The position numbers and the translations under genes are program-made. Below, one piece after another: positions 1-8,691 of a stretch of 64,000 bases of DNA. The stretch lies in contig CALTVE010000002.1 in the NCBI GenBank assembly GCA_943913135.1, forward strand, positions 372,001 through 436,000, written 5' to 3'. Within the stretch, counting starts at the first letter, position 1. Every line of letters starts with the position of its first letter. Source of the stretch: an uncultured Francisella sp. (lineage in GTDB: Bacteria; Pseudomonadota; Gammaproteobacteria; Burkholderiales; Neisseriaceae). The notes below the pieces were generated by a model. It saw only the letters and a list, made by a program, of their open reading frames with translations, was not told where the DNA came from and ran no database searches.

Positions 1-762
1 GCGAATTTGGTGGGTTCGCCCGGTTTCTAGATCACAAGCGATAAAACTGTGATGAACGTAACGTTCTAGAACCCGAACATGAGTGATTGCTTTTTTACCT
101 CCAAAAGGTACCACTGCCATCTGTGTCGGATGGTGGGGGTTCCGGCCGATTTCGGTGCTGATCGTACCATCGTACGGTACCAGACCTTGCACTAAGGCAT
201 AGTAGCTGCGTTTGATTTTTCTTTCCTGTATTGCTTTTACCAATAAAGTGTGACTTCTTAATGTTTTCGCAATAACCATTAGCCCAGTAGTATCTTTATC
301 CAGTCGATGGACAATACCGGCACGCGGTACTTCTGTTAATTGAGGATAAGCATAAAGGAGCCCATTTAATAAAGTATGCGACCAATTGCCCGCTCCTGGG
401 TGAACGACCAAGCCGGCGTTCTTGTTGATTATAAGAATATCTTCATCTTCATAGACGCGATTTAAAGATAGTTTTTCTGGGGAGTAAGCGTTAACTTGCG
501 GATCTTGAGCAAGAAAAATTTCTATTTTTTCACCCCCGATAACTTGATATTTTGGTATACTGTCAGCGCCGTTGACTTGTACAATGCCTTCTTTAATCCA
601 CTGACTAAGGCGGGAACGCGAGTAATCGGGGAGTAAGATGGCTAAAACTACATCCAGACGTTGGCCAGCCATGTTAGTAGGGAGGGTCAAGAAGAGAGAA
701 TTGGCGGGTGTTGCGGCAAACAAGGCTTGATCATCAAGAGTGTTTAAAGGTGGCTTATTCAT
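1..762 (-). CDS. rluD: 23S rRNA pseudouridine synthase RluD (3' end beyond window)
   Basis: Makes pseudouridines in helix 69 of 23S rRNA. The visible 254 residues hold an S4 RNA-binding domain (about residues 32-80, with DYSRSRLSQWIKEG) and most of the RluA-type catalytic domain, including the signature HRLDKDTTG at about 152-160 with the catalytic Asp, then ETGRTHQIR at the window edge. The C-terminal 60-70 residues expected from the family lie outside. The ATG at 762 is in frame but has no clear Shine-Dalgarno; an internal ATG at 672 would remove the strand just before the S4 domain that aligns with E. coli RluD, so an upstream start is preferred. It is divergent from bamD, as in many gammaproteobacteria. 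Confidence 0.93.
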   Translation of the reverse strand, partial: MNKPPLNTLDDQALFAATPANSLFLTLPTNMAGQRLDVVLAILLPDYSRSRLSQWIKEGIVQVNGADSIPKYQVIGGEKIEIFLAQDPQVNAYSPEKLSLNRVYEDEDILIINKNAGLVVHPGAGNWSHTLLNGLLYAYPQLTEVPRAGIVHRLDKDTTGLMVIAKTLRSHTLLVKAIQERKIKRSYYALVQGLVPYDGTISTEIGRNPHHPTQMAVVPFGGKKAITHVRVLERYVHHSFIACDLETGRTHQIR

Positions 763-1669
763 GAAAAATAAATTATTAGGGTTGGTGTTAGCAGGCTTAC
801 TTGCTTCTTGTGCGAGCACCGAAAAGGTAGACAAAGAGGCACAGATCACCAGTGGTTGGTCAGTAGAACAATTATATACGGAAGCCGACAACGAGTTAAC
901 CAGCAAAAATTATACTCGGGCGATTAAACTTTACGATATTTTAATGGCGCGCTACCCATACGGAAAATTTGCTGAGCAGGCACTTCTTGATAAAGCCTAT
1001 GCTTATTATAGATACGAAGAAAAAGATAAAGCTTTGGCCGCGATTGCCGAGTTCCAAAAACTGTATCCTCGCCATCCCCGTACCGATTATGTACTGTTTT
1101 TAAAAGGTCTTGTGGAGTTTGATGAAAGAAATCAAACATTCCTTGATCGCTTGTCTGATCAAGACTGGTCAGAGAGAGATCCTGCGTCTGAGAAAAAATC
1201 CTATGCCGCTTTTGAAGAGTTGGTAGAGCGTTTTCCACAAAGCCGATATGCTGGTGAAGCACGTAAGCGTATGGAAGAATTGATAGAAGCCTTGGGCAGC
1301 CATGAAGTGGCAATTGCTCGCTATTATTACCAAATGGGAGCCTTCATTGCTGCAGCCGATCGAGCAAAAAACGTACTCAATGATTTTAAAAATACTCATC
1401 AAGTCGAAGAAGCACTGGCTTTGATGATGTCTTCTTATGATCGCTTGGGAGAGAAAAATCTATCCTATGATGCTAGGAGGCTATTAGAGCTTAACTATCC
1501 ACAAAGCGTATATCTGAAAAAAGGTCGCTGGTTTGATGCTCATGTTCAAAGCCCATGGGAGAAAACTCGTCGTACCTTAAAGAAGGTCGGTGAAGTTTTT
1601 AATATCAATAATTACAAAGGAAAAACTGAAACCTCTAACCATGACGAAAACATGCCTTTAGTGCCTTAA
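761..1669 (+). CDS. bamD: Outer-membrane assembly lipoprotein BamD
   Basis: Essential lipoprotein of the BAM complex, which folds beta-barrel proteins into the outer membrane. A lipoprotein signal peptide ends in the lipobox LLASC (Cys17), followed by TPR-type repeats (for example YTRAIKLYDILMARYPYG and YPRHPRTDYVLFLKGLVEF) typical of BamD/ComL. At 302 residues it is longer than E. coli BamD (245), with an extra C-terminal tail. The ATG at 761 is chosen over a GTG at 740 because the signal peptide begins there and AAAGGTGG lies about 12 bases upstream. Its start codon shares the CATG palindrome with the putative rluD start. Confidence 0.93.
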   Translation: MKNKLLGLVLAGLLASCASTEKVDKEAQITSGWSVEQLYTEADNELTSKNYTRAIKLYDILMARYPYGKFAEQALLDKAYAYYRYEEKDKALAAIAEFQKLYPRHPRTDYVLFLKGLVEFDERNQTFLDRLSDQDWSERDPASEKKSYAAFEELVERFPQSRYAGEARKRMEELIEALGSHEVAIARYYYQMGAFIAAADRAKNVLNDFKNTHQVEEALALMMSSYDRLGEKNLSYDARRLLELNYPQSVYLKKGRWFDAHVQSPWEKTRRTLKKVGEVFNINNYKGKTETSNHDENMPLVP

Positions 1670-1704
1670 GATAAAACAGTTGGTTGGCGTGCTATTTTTT
1701 GGCT

Positions 1705-2193
1705 TTAGTAGTTGATTTTACAGTATTCAACTGATAAAACGGTGATTTCTTCTTCTTTACCTGGGGTGTTTAAAGTGACCGTATCGCCTGCTTTGTGGCC
1801 AATTAAGGCCCGTGCTAAGGGTGAAATCCACGAAATACGCCCGGCCTTCACCTCTACCTCATCGACCCCAACGATGGATATCTTCTCTGTCCGTCCATTT
1901 TCTCTTTGTAACACAACGGTAGCGGCAAAAAATATCTGATCCGTTGCTTCGCGGGTTTCGGGGTCGATGACCACCGCGGTTTTTAAACGTTTAGTGAGAT
2001 AATGAATTCGGCTATCTAAAGAACGTAAATGCCGCTTACCATAGATATAATCGCCATTTTCGCTTCTATCTCCATTCGAAGCAGCCCAGCTGACGATCTC
2101 TACTGTTTTTGGTCGCTCATGATGTACCAATTGATAGAGTTCTTGCTTTATTTTTGCCCACCCTACTGGGGTTAAATAACTTTTTTCTAGCAT
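1705..2193 (-). CDS. greB: Transcription elongation factor GreB
   Basis: Rescues backtracked RNA polymerase by stimulating transcript cleavage. The 162-residue protein has the N-terminal coiled coil with the acidic tip (SNGDRSENGDYIYGKRHLR, matching the GDRSENADYQY tip of E. coli GreB) and a C-terminal FKBP-like domain with SPLARALIGHKAGD. WAASNGDRSEN and YLTKRLK favour GreB over GreA. The ATG overlaps the 3' end of uvrB by 7 bases, so the two are probably co-transcribed and translationally coupled. No terminator is obvious in the 35 bases before the convergent bamD end. Confidence 0.94.
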   Translation of the reverse strand: MLEKSYLTPVGWAKIKQELYQLVHHERPKTVEIVSWAASNGDRSENGDYIYGKRHLRSLDSRIHYLTKRLKTAVVIDPETREATDQIFFAATVVLQRENGRTEKISIVGVDEVEVKAGRISWISPLARALIGHKAGDTVTLNTPGKEEEITVLSVEYCKINY

Positions 2194-4211
2194 GGCAATA
2201 TCAAATTATTTTCATTGATTAAAGTGCTTTTTATTTCTTGTAGTTCATCTCGAATTTGTGCTGCTTCCTCAAATTGCAAATCTTTAGCCTTAGCAAGCAT
2301 TTTCTTTTCTAATTCCTGAATTAAATGTTCTGCTTCTTCTTTGGATAACGCTTTATTTTTACCCTTGCTTTTACCTTGCCGATCGCTGCCATAATATACC
2401 CCATCGATTAATTCCTTAATTTCCTTTTGGATTTGTTTAGGGGTAATATGGTGGGCGGTGTTGTAGTCGATTTGTTTTTTGCGTCGACGTTCGGTTTCGT
2501 CTATGGCACTCTTTAAAGCTTCGGTCATTTTATCAGCATATAGGATTGCCATTCCATGGGCATTTCGTGCTGCACGTCCTATGGTTTGGATTAAACTGCG
2601 GTGGCTACGCAAAAAACCCTCTTTATCGGCATCTAAGATGGCTACTAAAGACACTTCTGGAATATCAAGGCCTTCGCGCAACAGATTAATGCCGATTAAC
2701 ACATCGATGTCGCCAAGGCGTAAGCTGCGAATGATTTCTACTCGCTCTATGGTGTCGATATCGCTGTGTAGATAGCGTACTTTGACTCCAAGTTCGGTGT
2801 AGTAATCAGTAATTTCTTCAGCCATACGCTTGGTTAGAGTAGTGACCAACACCCGTTCATTGTGTTGAACGCGTAAATTAATTTCGCTTAATAAATCTTC
2901 TACTTGTGATGTAACCGGGCGAATAATAATTTGTGGGTCTACTAACCCTGTCGGCCGTACCACTTGTTCGACTACCTGATCAGCATGCTCTTCTTCATAG
3001 GTAGAAGGGGTTGCGGACACAAAGATAGTCTGCGGCATGAGATGTTCAAATTCAGAAAATTTTAGAGGTCGGTTATCGCGTGAAGAAGGCAGACGAAAAC
3101 CATAATCGACTAAATTTTGTTTGCGAGCGGCATCACCCTTATACATGGCTCCAATTTGTGGCACAGTGACATGGCTTTCATCGATGAACATGAGAATGTT
3201 ATCGGGGAGATAATTAAGGAGGGTAGGAGGGGGTTCACCTTCGGCTTTCCCAGTAAAATGACGGGAGTAGTTCTCAATTCCCTTGCAGAAACCCATTTCA
3301 TAGAGCATTTCTAGATCAAAAAGAGTGCGTTGTTCCAGTCGTTGTGCTTCTACTTCTTTGCCTTGACTACGAAAATAGGCAAGACGGTCTTTTAATTCTT
3401 CTTTAATCGTTTTGCAGGCAGCAAGGGTGGTGTCGCGTGGAGTAACATAATGACTGGAAGGGAAAATGGAATAGCGCCCAACTCGCTGTTTGTTTTCTCC
3501 GGTTAAAGGGTCGAAAAGCTGTATTTTTTCGATTAAATCATCGAACATAAAAACGCGCACGGCTACATCTGCACTTTCTGCAGGATAAATATCGATAATA
3601 TCGCCGTGGACCCTAAAACTGGCGCGTTTAAAATCCATATCTCCCCGTTCATACTGCATAGCAGTTAACTGGCGTAAGATTTCTGAGCGAGGTAGTTCAG
3701 TATTTTCTTTAAGAAGCAACATCATCTTGGCATATTCATCCCTTTCCCCTAGACCATAAATAGCAGAGACAGTAGCGACGATGATAAAATCATTGCGTTG
3801 AATAACATTTTTAGTGGCTGCAAGCCGCATTTGTTCAATATTATCGTTTTTGCTCGAATCTTTTTCGATGAATAAATCACGGCTGGGAACATAGGCTTCT
3901 GGCTGATAATAATCGTAATAAGACACAAAATATTCCACAGCATTTTCGGGAAAAAATTCGCGCATTTCAGAATAAAGTTGCGCAGCAAGGGTTTTATTAT
4001 GAGCCAGGATAATTGCTGGACGGCCACTTTGCGCAATCACATTCGCCATAGTGTATGTTTTTCCTGAGCCAGTCACCCCCAGCAGGGTTTGATAAGCAAG
4101 ACCTTCTTTTAAACCAGAAACTAAACTGTCTATAGCAATGGGTTGATCGCCTTTAGGAGCAAAGTTTTGATAGAGTTTAAAAGGGCTGTTGGCATGCTGA
4201 ACAATGTTCAT
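2187..4211 (-). CDS. uvrB: Excinuclease ABC subunit B
   Basis: Damage-verifying helicase-like subunit of nucleotide excision repair. The 674-residue length matches the family. Visible features are Walker A GVTGSGKTYT near the N terminus, the beta-hairpin region with YYDYYQPEAYVP, the DESH box (FIDESHV), helicase motifs V/VI with LREGLDIPEVSLVAILDADK and QTIGRAARN, and a C-terminal UVR domain (AKAKDLQFEEAAQIRDEL). The start has AAGGA about 10 bases upstream. No LexA-type CTG-N10-CAG box was found in the 110-base upstream gap, unlike E. coli uvrB. Confidence 0.97.
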   Translation of the reverse strand: MNIVQHANSPFKLYQNFAPKGDQPIAIDSLVSGLKEGLAYQTLLGVTGSGKTYTMANVIAQSGRPAIILAHNKTLAAQLYSEMREFFPENAVEYFVSYYDYYQPEAYVPSRDLFIEKDSSKNDNIEQMRLAATKNVIQRNDFIIVATVSAIYGLGERDEYAKMMLLLKENTELPRSEILRQLTAMQYERGDMDFKRASFRVHGDIIDIYPAESADVAVRVFMFDDLIEKIQLFDPLTGENKQRVGRYSIFPSSHYVTPRDTTLAACKTIKEELKDRLAYFRSQGKEVEAQRLEQRTLFDLEMLYEMGFCKGIENYSRHFTGKAEGEPPPTLLNYLPDNILMFIDESHVTVPQIGAMYKGDAARKQNLVDYGFRLPSSRDNRPLKFSEFEHLMPQTIFVSATPSTYEEEHADQVVEQVVRPTGLVDPQIIIRPVTSQVEDLLSEINLRVQHNERVLVTTLTKRMAEEITDYYTELGVKVRYLHSDIDTIERVEIIRSLRLGDIDVLIGINLLREGLDIPEVSLVAILDADKEGFLRSHRSLIQTIGRAARNAHGMAILYADKMTEALKSAIDETERRRKKQIDYNTAHHITPKQIQKEIKELIDGVYYGSDRQGKSKGKNKALSKEEAEHLIQELEKKMLAKAKDLQFEEAAQIRDELQEIKSTLINENNLILPC

Positions 4212-4321
4212 AGCAAAGGGTTCCTTAAATTAGCAAAAAGCAAGTATCTATTATATAAATAAGGTCAAATAGCATGACTTTATAGGGTAATTAAGAGTGA
4301 GGCTATGAAGGTAAATGGTAA

Positions 4322-4350
4322 TTGATATCGGGTTTCATAGATTTTATAAT
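4322..4350 (+). promoter_or_regulatory. Sigma-70 promoter of the haem oxygenase gene
   Basis: TTGATA (4322-4327) and a perfect TATAAT (4345-4350) are separated by exactly 17 bases. Transcription would start near 4357, giving a leader of about 25 bases. This is the best-looking promoter in the window. The -10 continues into TATAATGAT, which resembles part of a Fur box, but a full palindrome is not present. Confidence 0.75.
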
Positions 4351-4381
4351 GATCCTAAGCTCAATTGAAAAGGAGCAAATG

Positions 4382-4954
4382 ATGCTAGAGCGCACGGGTT
4401 TAATTCAGCGTTTCAAAGAGGAAACAACTGCCGCTCACGCTGGTGTGGATCAGATGGTCAGTGGTTACAATCTGTTTTCCGATAAAAAAAATTATGGCAA
4501 ATTCTTGCAAATTCAAGAGATCTTTCACCGTATCGTTGATAAAACTTATCATAATAAGTTGCTTAACGAGAAAATTCCTGGTTTGGAAAAGTTAGCGCGT
4601 CATGATCGAGTAAAAAATGATATGAAAACCTTAGGGGTGGAAGAGTATGCAGTAGAAAATTTGCCAGAGCTTAACGATCTGGATGAGAGCCTGGGTTGGC
4701 TTTACTGTGCTGAAGGTTCTAACATTGGCGCTGCTTTATTGTTGAAAGGTGCAGAGCAACTGGGTTTTAGCGCCGAAAAAGGCGCCAGTCATCTGGCTCC
4801 GCATCCCAATGGGCGCAAAAAATTCTGGCATGAATTTTTGGAACAATACAAAAAAGCCGTTGAAGGTTGGGTGGATGAAGATAAAGTCATACAAGGAGCA
4901 AAAAATGCTTTTGGCTTTTATGCTGGTTTGGCACAGCAGGTATTTAGCCACTGA
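4382..4954 (+). CDS. Biliverdin-producing haem oxygenase (HemO/PigA type)
   Basis: Predicted to open the haem ring oxidatively to biliverdin, CO and iron. The 190-residue protein resembles Neisseria HemO and Pseudomonas PigA: TAAHAGVDQMV carries the proximal haem-ligand His (residue 19), followed by LGWLYCAEGSNIGAALLL with the distal-helix glycines and HLAPHPNGRKKFW. AAGGAG at 4370-4375 decides the start: ATG 4382 has 6 bases of spacing, while ATG 4379 has only 3. In-frame extension upstream would run through the promoter. The neighbour is hemN, but no haem receptor or TonB system is in view, so the haem source is unknown. Family assignment is strong; the physiological role is inferred. Confidence 0.88.
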   Translation: MLERTGLIQRFKEETTAAHAGVDQMVSGYNLFSDKKNYGKFLQIQEIFHRIVDKTYHNKLLNEKIPGLEKLARHDRVKNDMKTLGVEEYAVENLPELNDLDESLGWLYCAEGSNIGAALLLKGAEQLGFSAEKGASHLAPHPNGRKKFWHEFLEQYKKAVEGWVDEDKVIQGAKNAFGFYAGLAQQVFSH

Positions 4955-5150
4955 TAGGTACATGTATGATACTCAACTACTGAAGCGCTACAGATTTTTT
5001 AGCTGCCCATTTTGAGACCCACTTGCTTTATTCCCTCCTCTTCTTTAAAAATGTAGAGCGAGATGCTTTTTGCCGTAGGCTTGGTGTACAATATCCCTCA
5101 GTCTTTGCCAATATTATTAGGATATTACGATAAGAAGGCCTAGGGGGACT

Positions 5151-6527
5151 ATGAGAGGCATTGCATATGAACAGGCTCTTTGGGATGAAGCCTTAATCGC
5201 TAAATACGATACAGGCGCGCCGCGCTATACTTCTTACCCTACTGCTAAAGAATTTTCGCCTAGTTTTAATGAGCAGTACTTAATGGCAGCTTATCAGAAG
5301 TATCCTTATAAAAATCTTTCCCTTTATTTTCATATTCCATTTTGTCATCAGCTTTGTTACTTTTGTGCCTGCAATAAAGTTATTACCCAACATCAAGGTA
5401 AAGCAGATCAATATCTGACTTACCTAGCTTTGGAAATCAAGGCGCGTTCGCAATTGCTTGCTGGCCGCCAAGTCACTCAGATCCATTTAGGGGGGGGCAG
5501 CCCTACGTTTTTAGATCGCATCCAGATGCATCGACTAATAATGCTGATTTACGATCATTTTCAAGTAAAGAGCGATGCAGAAATTGGGATAGAAATCGAT
5601 CCACGGGGGATCGATCAATCCTATTTGGCTTTTTTACGCAATCTTGGCTTTAACCGCCTGAGCATGGGCATACAAGATTTTAATCCTGAAGTACAAATGG
5701 CGGTAAACCGTGAGCAAAAAGAAGAAGAAGTAGGGGCTTTAATTGGTAGGGCCAAGGATTTAGGCTTTGTTTCGGTTAGTGTAGATTTAATCTATGGTTT
5801 ACCGCTGCAGACAGTAGGCAGTTTTAGAGTCACTCTTAATAAAATTATCGATCTTGCTCCCGATCGGGTGAGTGTTTTTAATTTCGCTTATCTTCCGGGA
5901 TTAATTAAGCCTCATAAAATGATTGTTGCCAATACCTTACCTAGTGCGGCTGATAAACTTAAGATGTTTGAAGAAACGATCACCCTTTTTACCCGATCGG
6001 GGTATCGTTTTATTGGCATGGATCATTTTGCTTTGGAGCAAGATGAGCTGGCAGTATTACAAGAAGAAGGCAAATTACATCGTAATTTTCAGGGCTATAC
6101 TACCCAAGGCGATACAGATTTAGTCGGTTTGGGAGTCTCAGCGATCAGTACGATTGGCGATACTTATGCGCAAAATGAAAAAATCATTCAGCGTTATTAC
6201 GCCCGCGTTGAAGAAAGTCATACGGCCTTGGCACGTGGTCTTTTTTTAAGTGAGGAAGATTGCCTACGTCGCGATATTATCAAGGCAATTGTCTGTGATT
6301 TTTCCGTATCTTTTGCACGATATGAACAGCAGCATCACTTTCACTTTCAGAAAAAATTTGCGCATGAAATGGAGGCCTTAGAAGAAATGGCAGAGGATGG
6401 TTTAGTTCGCTTTACTAAAGAGGGTTTTATCGTCACGCCTAAGGGACGCTTATTGGTACGTCATATCGCTTTGGTGTTCGATCAATATTCTAATATTGAA
6501 AAAGAAAGTTTTTCTAGGGTTATTTAA
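5151..6527 (+). CDS. hemN: Oxygen-independent coproporphyrinogen III oxidase
   Basis: Radical-SAM enzyme that decarboxylates coproporphyrinogen III to protoporphyrinogen IX without oxygen, a late step in haem synthesis. The 458-residue protein has the HemN arrangement FCHQLCYFCACN (CX3CX2C cluster plus the extra Cys), then LGGGSPTFL, EIDPRGID and FNRLSMGIQDF. C-terminal LVGLGVSAISTIGD and the HemN C-domain distinguish it from HemW. AGGGGG lies about 6 bases before the ATG. The 196-base gap upstream (4955-5150) holds no other gene that I can support. Confidence 0.95.
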   Translation: MRGIAYEQALWDEALIAKYDTGAPRYTSYPTAKEFSPSFNEQYLMAAYQKYPYKNLSLYFHIPFCHQLCYFCACNKVITQHQGKADQYLTYLALEIKARSQLLAGRQVTQIHLGGGSPTFLDRIQMHRLIMLIYDHFQVKSDAEIGIEIDPRGIDQSYLAFLRNLGFNRLSMGIQDFNPEVQMAVNREQKEEEVGALIGRAKDLGFVSVSVDLIYGLPLQTVGSFRVTLNKIIDLAPDRVSVFNFAYLPGLIKPHKMIVANTLPSAADKLKMFEETITLFTRSGYRFIGMDHFALEQDELAVLQEEGKLHRNFQGYTTQGDTDLVGLGVSAISTIGDTYAQNEKIIQRYYARVEESHTALARGLFLSEEDCLRRDIIKAIVCDFSVSFARYEQQHHFHFQKKFAHEMEALEEMAEDGLVRFTKEGFIVTPKGRLLVRHIALVFDQYSNIEKESFSRVI

Positions 6528-6606
6528 AGGATCAGAGTAAATAAGCGTTCATAGTCTATAATCGAAAAATAAAAACAATAAATAGATAATAAATCAGGAT
6601 ATATTC

Positions 6607-8691
6607 ATGGGAAAGCATGTCCACTACCCTCATCTTTTTACGCCTTTGAAGATTGGTTCCTTGCTTTTACCCAATCGGGTGATTATGGGTTCTATGCACA
6701 CCGGATTAGAAGCGCGAAGCAAAGATGCAAATCGATTGATTGCTTTTTATCAAGAGCGCGTAAAGGGAGGAGTGGGTTTAATTGTATCTGGTGGGGTTGC
6801 GCCTTCGCGTACTGGCCTTTTAAAACCCTTTGATTCTAAATTAACAAATATTTGGGATGTTCATCATCATCGCAAAATCACTAACGGCGTGCATAAAGTG
6901 GGGGGTAAAATTATTTTACAGATTTTGCATGCCGGTTATTATGGTTTTAATCCTTTAAATATACGGGTAGGTAGTAAAAAGTCACCGTTTCAATCTTTCC
7001 CTTCCTTGTATGCCACCCATCTAATCATCAAGCACTTGATTCGTTCTTTTGCACGAGCTGCTTATCTTGCCTATAAAGCAGGTTATGATGGGGTAGAAAT
7101 TATGGGCGGCGAGGGGTACTTAATTAATCAATTTTTATGCCCGCGTACTAATGACCGTCAAGACCAGTGGGGGGGATCCTGTGAAAATCGCCAACGTTTT
7201 TTATTGGAAGTAATCAAAAAAATTCGTAGTTCGGTTCCGCGCTCTTTTATTGTGATTTTACGTCAATCGTTGGCTGATCTGGTAGAAGGGGGACAAACTT
7301 GGGAAGAAATTATTAAGCTTGCTAAGGCTGCAGAGCATCTGGGAGTGGATGCGATTAATACAGATATAGGTTGGCACGAATCAAAGGTGCCGACAATCAT
7401 GACTTCGGTGCCTCGTGCTGCGTTTGTTCATTTTACCCGCTCCTTAAGAGAGGCAGTATCTATTCCTCTAATTGCCGCCAATCGCATCAATATGCCGCAG
7501 GTGGCAGAAACAATTTTAGAAGAGGGAAGTATCGATGCCGTGTCAATCGCGCGCCCTTTTTTAGCTGATCCTGAATGGGTAAAAAAAGCAAAAGAAGGTA
7601 AAAGTGACGAAATCAATACTTGCATTGCGTGCAATCAAGCCTGCTTAGATCATTTATTTATAGGTAAGAAAGTAACGTGTTTGGTCAATCCGCGAGCCTG
7701 TCGTGAAACCCTCTTGCGCTTGCTTCCAGCAAAAGAAAAATACAAAGTAGCGGTAATAGGTGCAGGTCCTGCCGGACTGTCAGCTGCAATTAATGCGGCG
7801 AAACGAGGGTTTAAAGTCACTTTGTTTGAAATTAAAACCACTATTGGTGGTCAATTTTTTTTAGCCAAAGAGATTCCCGGAAAAGAAGAATTTCATGAAA
7901 CAATTCGTTACTTTAAACGGCAGCTAGAAGTCTTAGGCATAGAAACGAAATTGAACTACCGTGTATCGGTTGCTGAGTTAATAGCGCAGGGTTTTAAAGA
8001 AACGATCATCGCCACAGGGGTAAAACCACGCATTCCTAAGATTCCCGGCGTCGAAAGGAAGAATGTTTTAACCTACGATCAAGCGATTTATTTTCCGGAA
8101 AAAATAGGAAAACAGGTGGCGATATTGGGTGCAGGCGGTATCGGCTTTGATATGGCTAATTTTTTAACTATAAATCATTCTACGGCTCTAGATTTGGCTG
8201 CTTGGGAAAAGGAATGGGGAGTAAGCCGCGATGGCACGATCCGCGGATTTGTGGGGGACCCTGTCCTTTTTGTGCCAACGCGGCACGTTACATTGCTTCA
8301 ACGCCATGCCGGAAGGCAAGGGAAAATGCTGGGAAAAACAACAGGTTGGGTTCACCGAGCGGAAGTGAAAAAAAAGGGAGTTAAGCAGATTTCTGGGGTT
8401 CAATACAAGAAAATCGATGATCAAGGACTTTATTTGACACGTAGCAAAGAAAACAGTGAATCAGAATTATTGCCAGTAGAAACCGTTGTCCTGTGCGTGG
8501 GTCAGGAATCAGTTCAGGATATGGTGGATCACTTAGCAGATATCCCTGAGATGCAGGTACATCTTATCGGCGGAGCCAGAGAGGCCAGCGGCATGGATGC
8601 CAAAAGTGCCATCCAAGAAGGCTTAGAAGCGGCGATTCGTTTAGGGGACAAGAGAGAGGGCCGTGTTTTAACGGGCGCCAAAACCGGTTAA
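6607..8691 (+). CDS. fadH: 2,4-dienoyl-CoA reductase-type FAD/FMN oxidoreductase (FadH-like)
   Basis: Probably reduces 2,4-dienoyl-CoA in beta-oxidation of polyunsaturated fatty acids. The order of domains in 694 residues is an N-terminal old-yellow-enzyme TIM barrel (residues about 1-330, GEGYLINQFLCPRTNDR), a 4Fe-4S segment (CIACNQACLDHLFIGKKVTC), an FAD domain (VIGAGPAGLSAA) and an NAD(P) domain (AILGAGGIGFDMANFL). That layout is FadH/trimethylamine-dehydrogenase-like. A perfect TATAAT at 6557-6562 lies upstream but lacks a good -35. The 3' end overlaps the convergent glycosylphosphotransferase gene by 24 bases. Substrate is inferred from the family. Confidence 0.88.
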   Translation: MGKHVHYPHLFTPLKIGSLLLPNRVIMGSMHTGLEARSKDANRLIAFYQERVKGGVGLIVSGGVAPSRTGLLKPFDSKLTNIWDVHHHRKITNGVHKVGGKIILQILHAGYYGFNPLNIRVGSKKSPFQSFPSLYATHLIIKHLIRSFARAAYLAYKAGYDGVEIMGGEGYLINQFLCPRTNDRQDQWGGSCENRQRFLLEVIKKIRSSVPRSFIVILRQSLADLVEGGQTWEEIIKLAKAAEHLGVDAINTDIGWHESKVPTIMTSVPRAAFVHFTRSLREAVSIPLIAANRINMPQVAETILEEGSIDAVSIARPFLADPEWVKKAKEGKSDEINTCIACNQACLDHLFIGKKVTCLVNPRACRETLLRLLPAKEKYKVAVIGAGPAGLSAAINAAKRGFKVTLFEIKTTIGGQFFLAKEIPGKEEFHETIRYFKRQLEVLGIETKLNYRVSVAELIAQGFKETIIATGVKPRIPKIPGVERKNVLTYDQAIYFPEKIGKQVAILGAGGIGFDMANFLTINHSTALDLAAWEKEWGVSRDGTIRGFVGDPVLFVPTRHVTLLQRHAGRQGKMLGKTTGWVHRAEVKKKGVKQISGVQYKKIDDQGLYLTRSKENSESELLPVETVVLCVGQESVQDMVDHLADIPEMQVHLIGGAREASGMDAKSAIQEGLEAAIRLGDKREGRVLTGAKTG

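Noticed and set aside
924..1313. A 129-codon minus-strand frame within bamD.
   Set aside because: Fully inside a well-supported gene; composition and motifs fit a shadow frame.
4340..4366. A possible Fur box over the haem oxygenase -10.
   Set aside because: Only one half resembles the consensus; the second half does not form the palindrome.
4955..5150. A small RNA or gene between the haem oxygenase and hemN.
   Set aside because: No open frame with a ribosome site, no hairpin with T-run and no convincing promoter was found.
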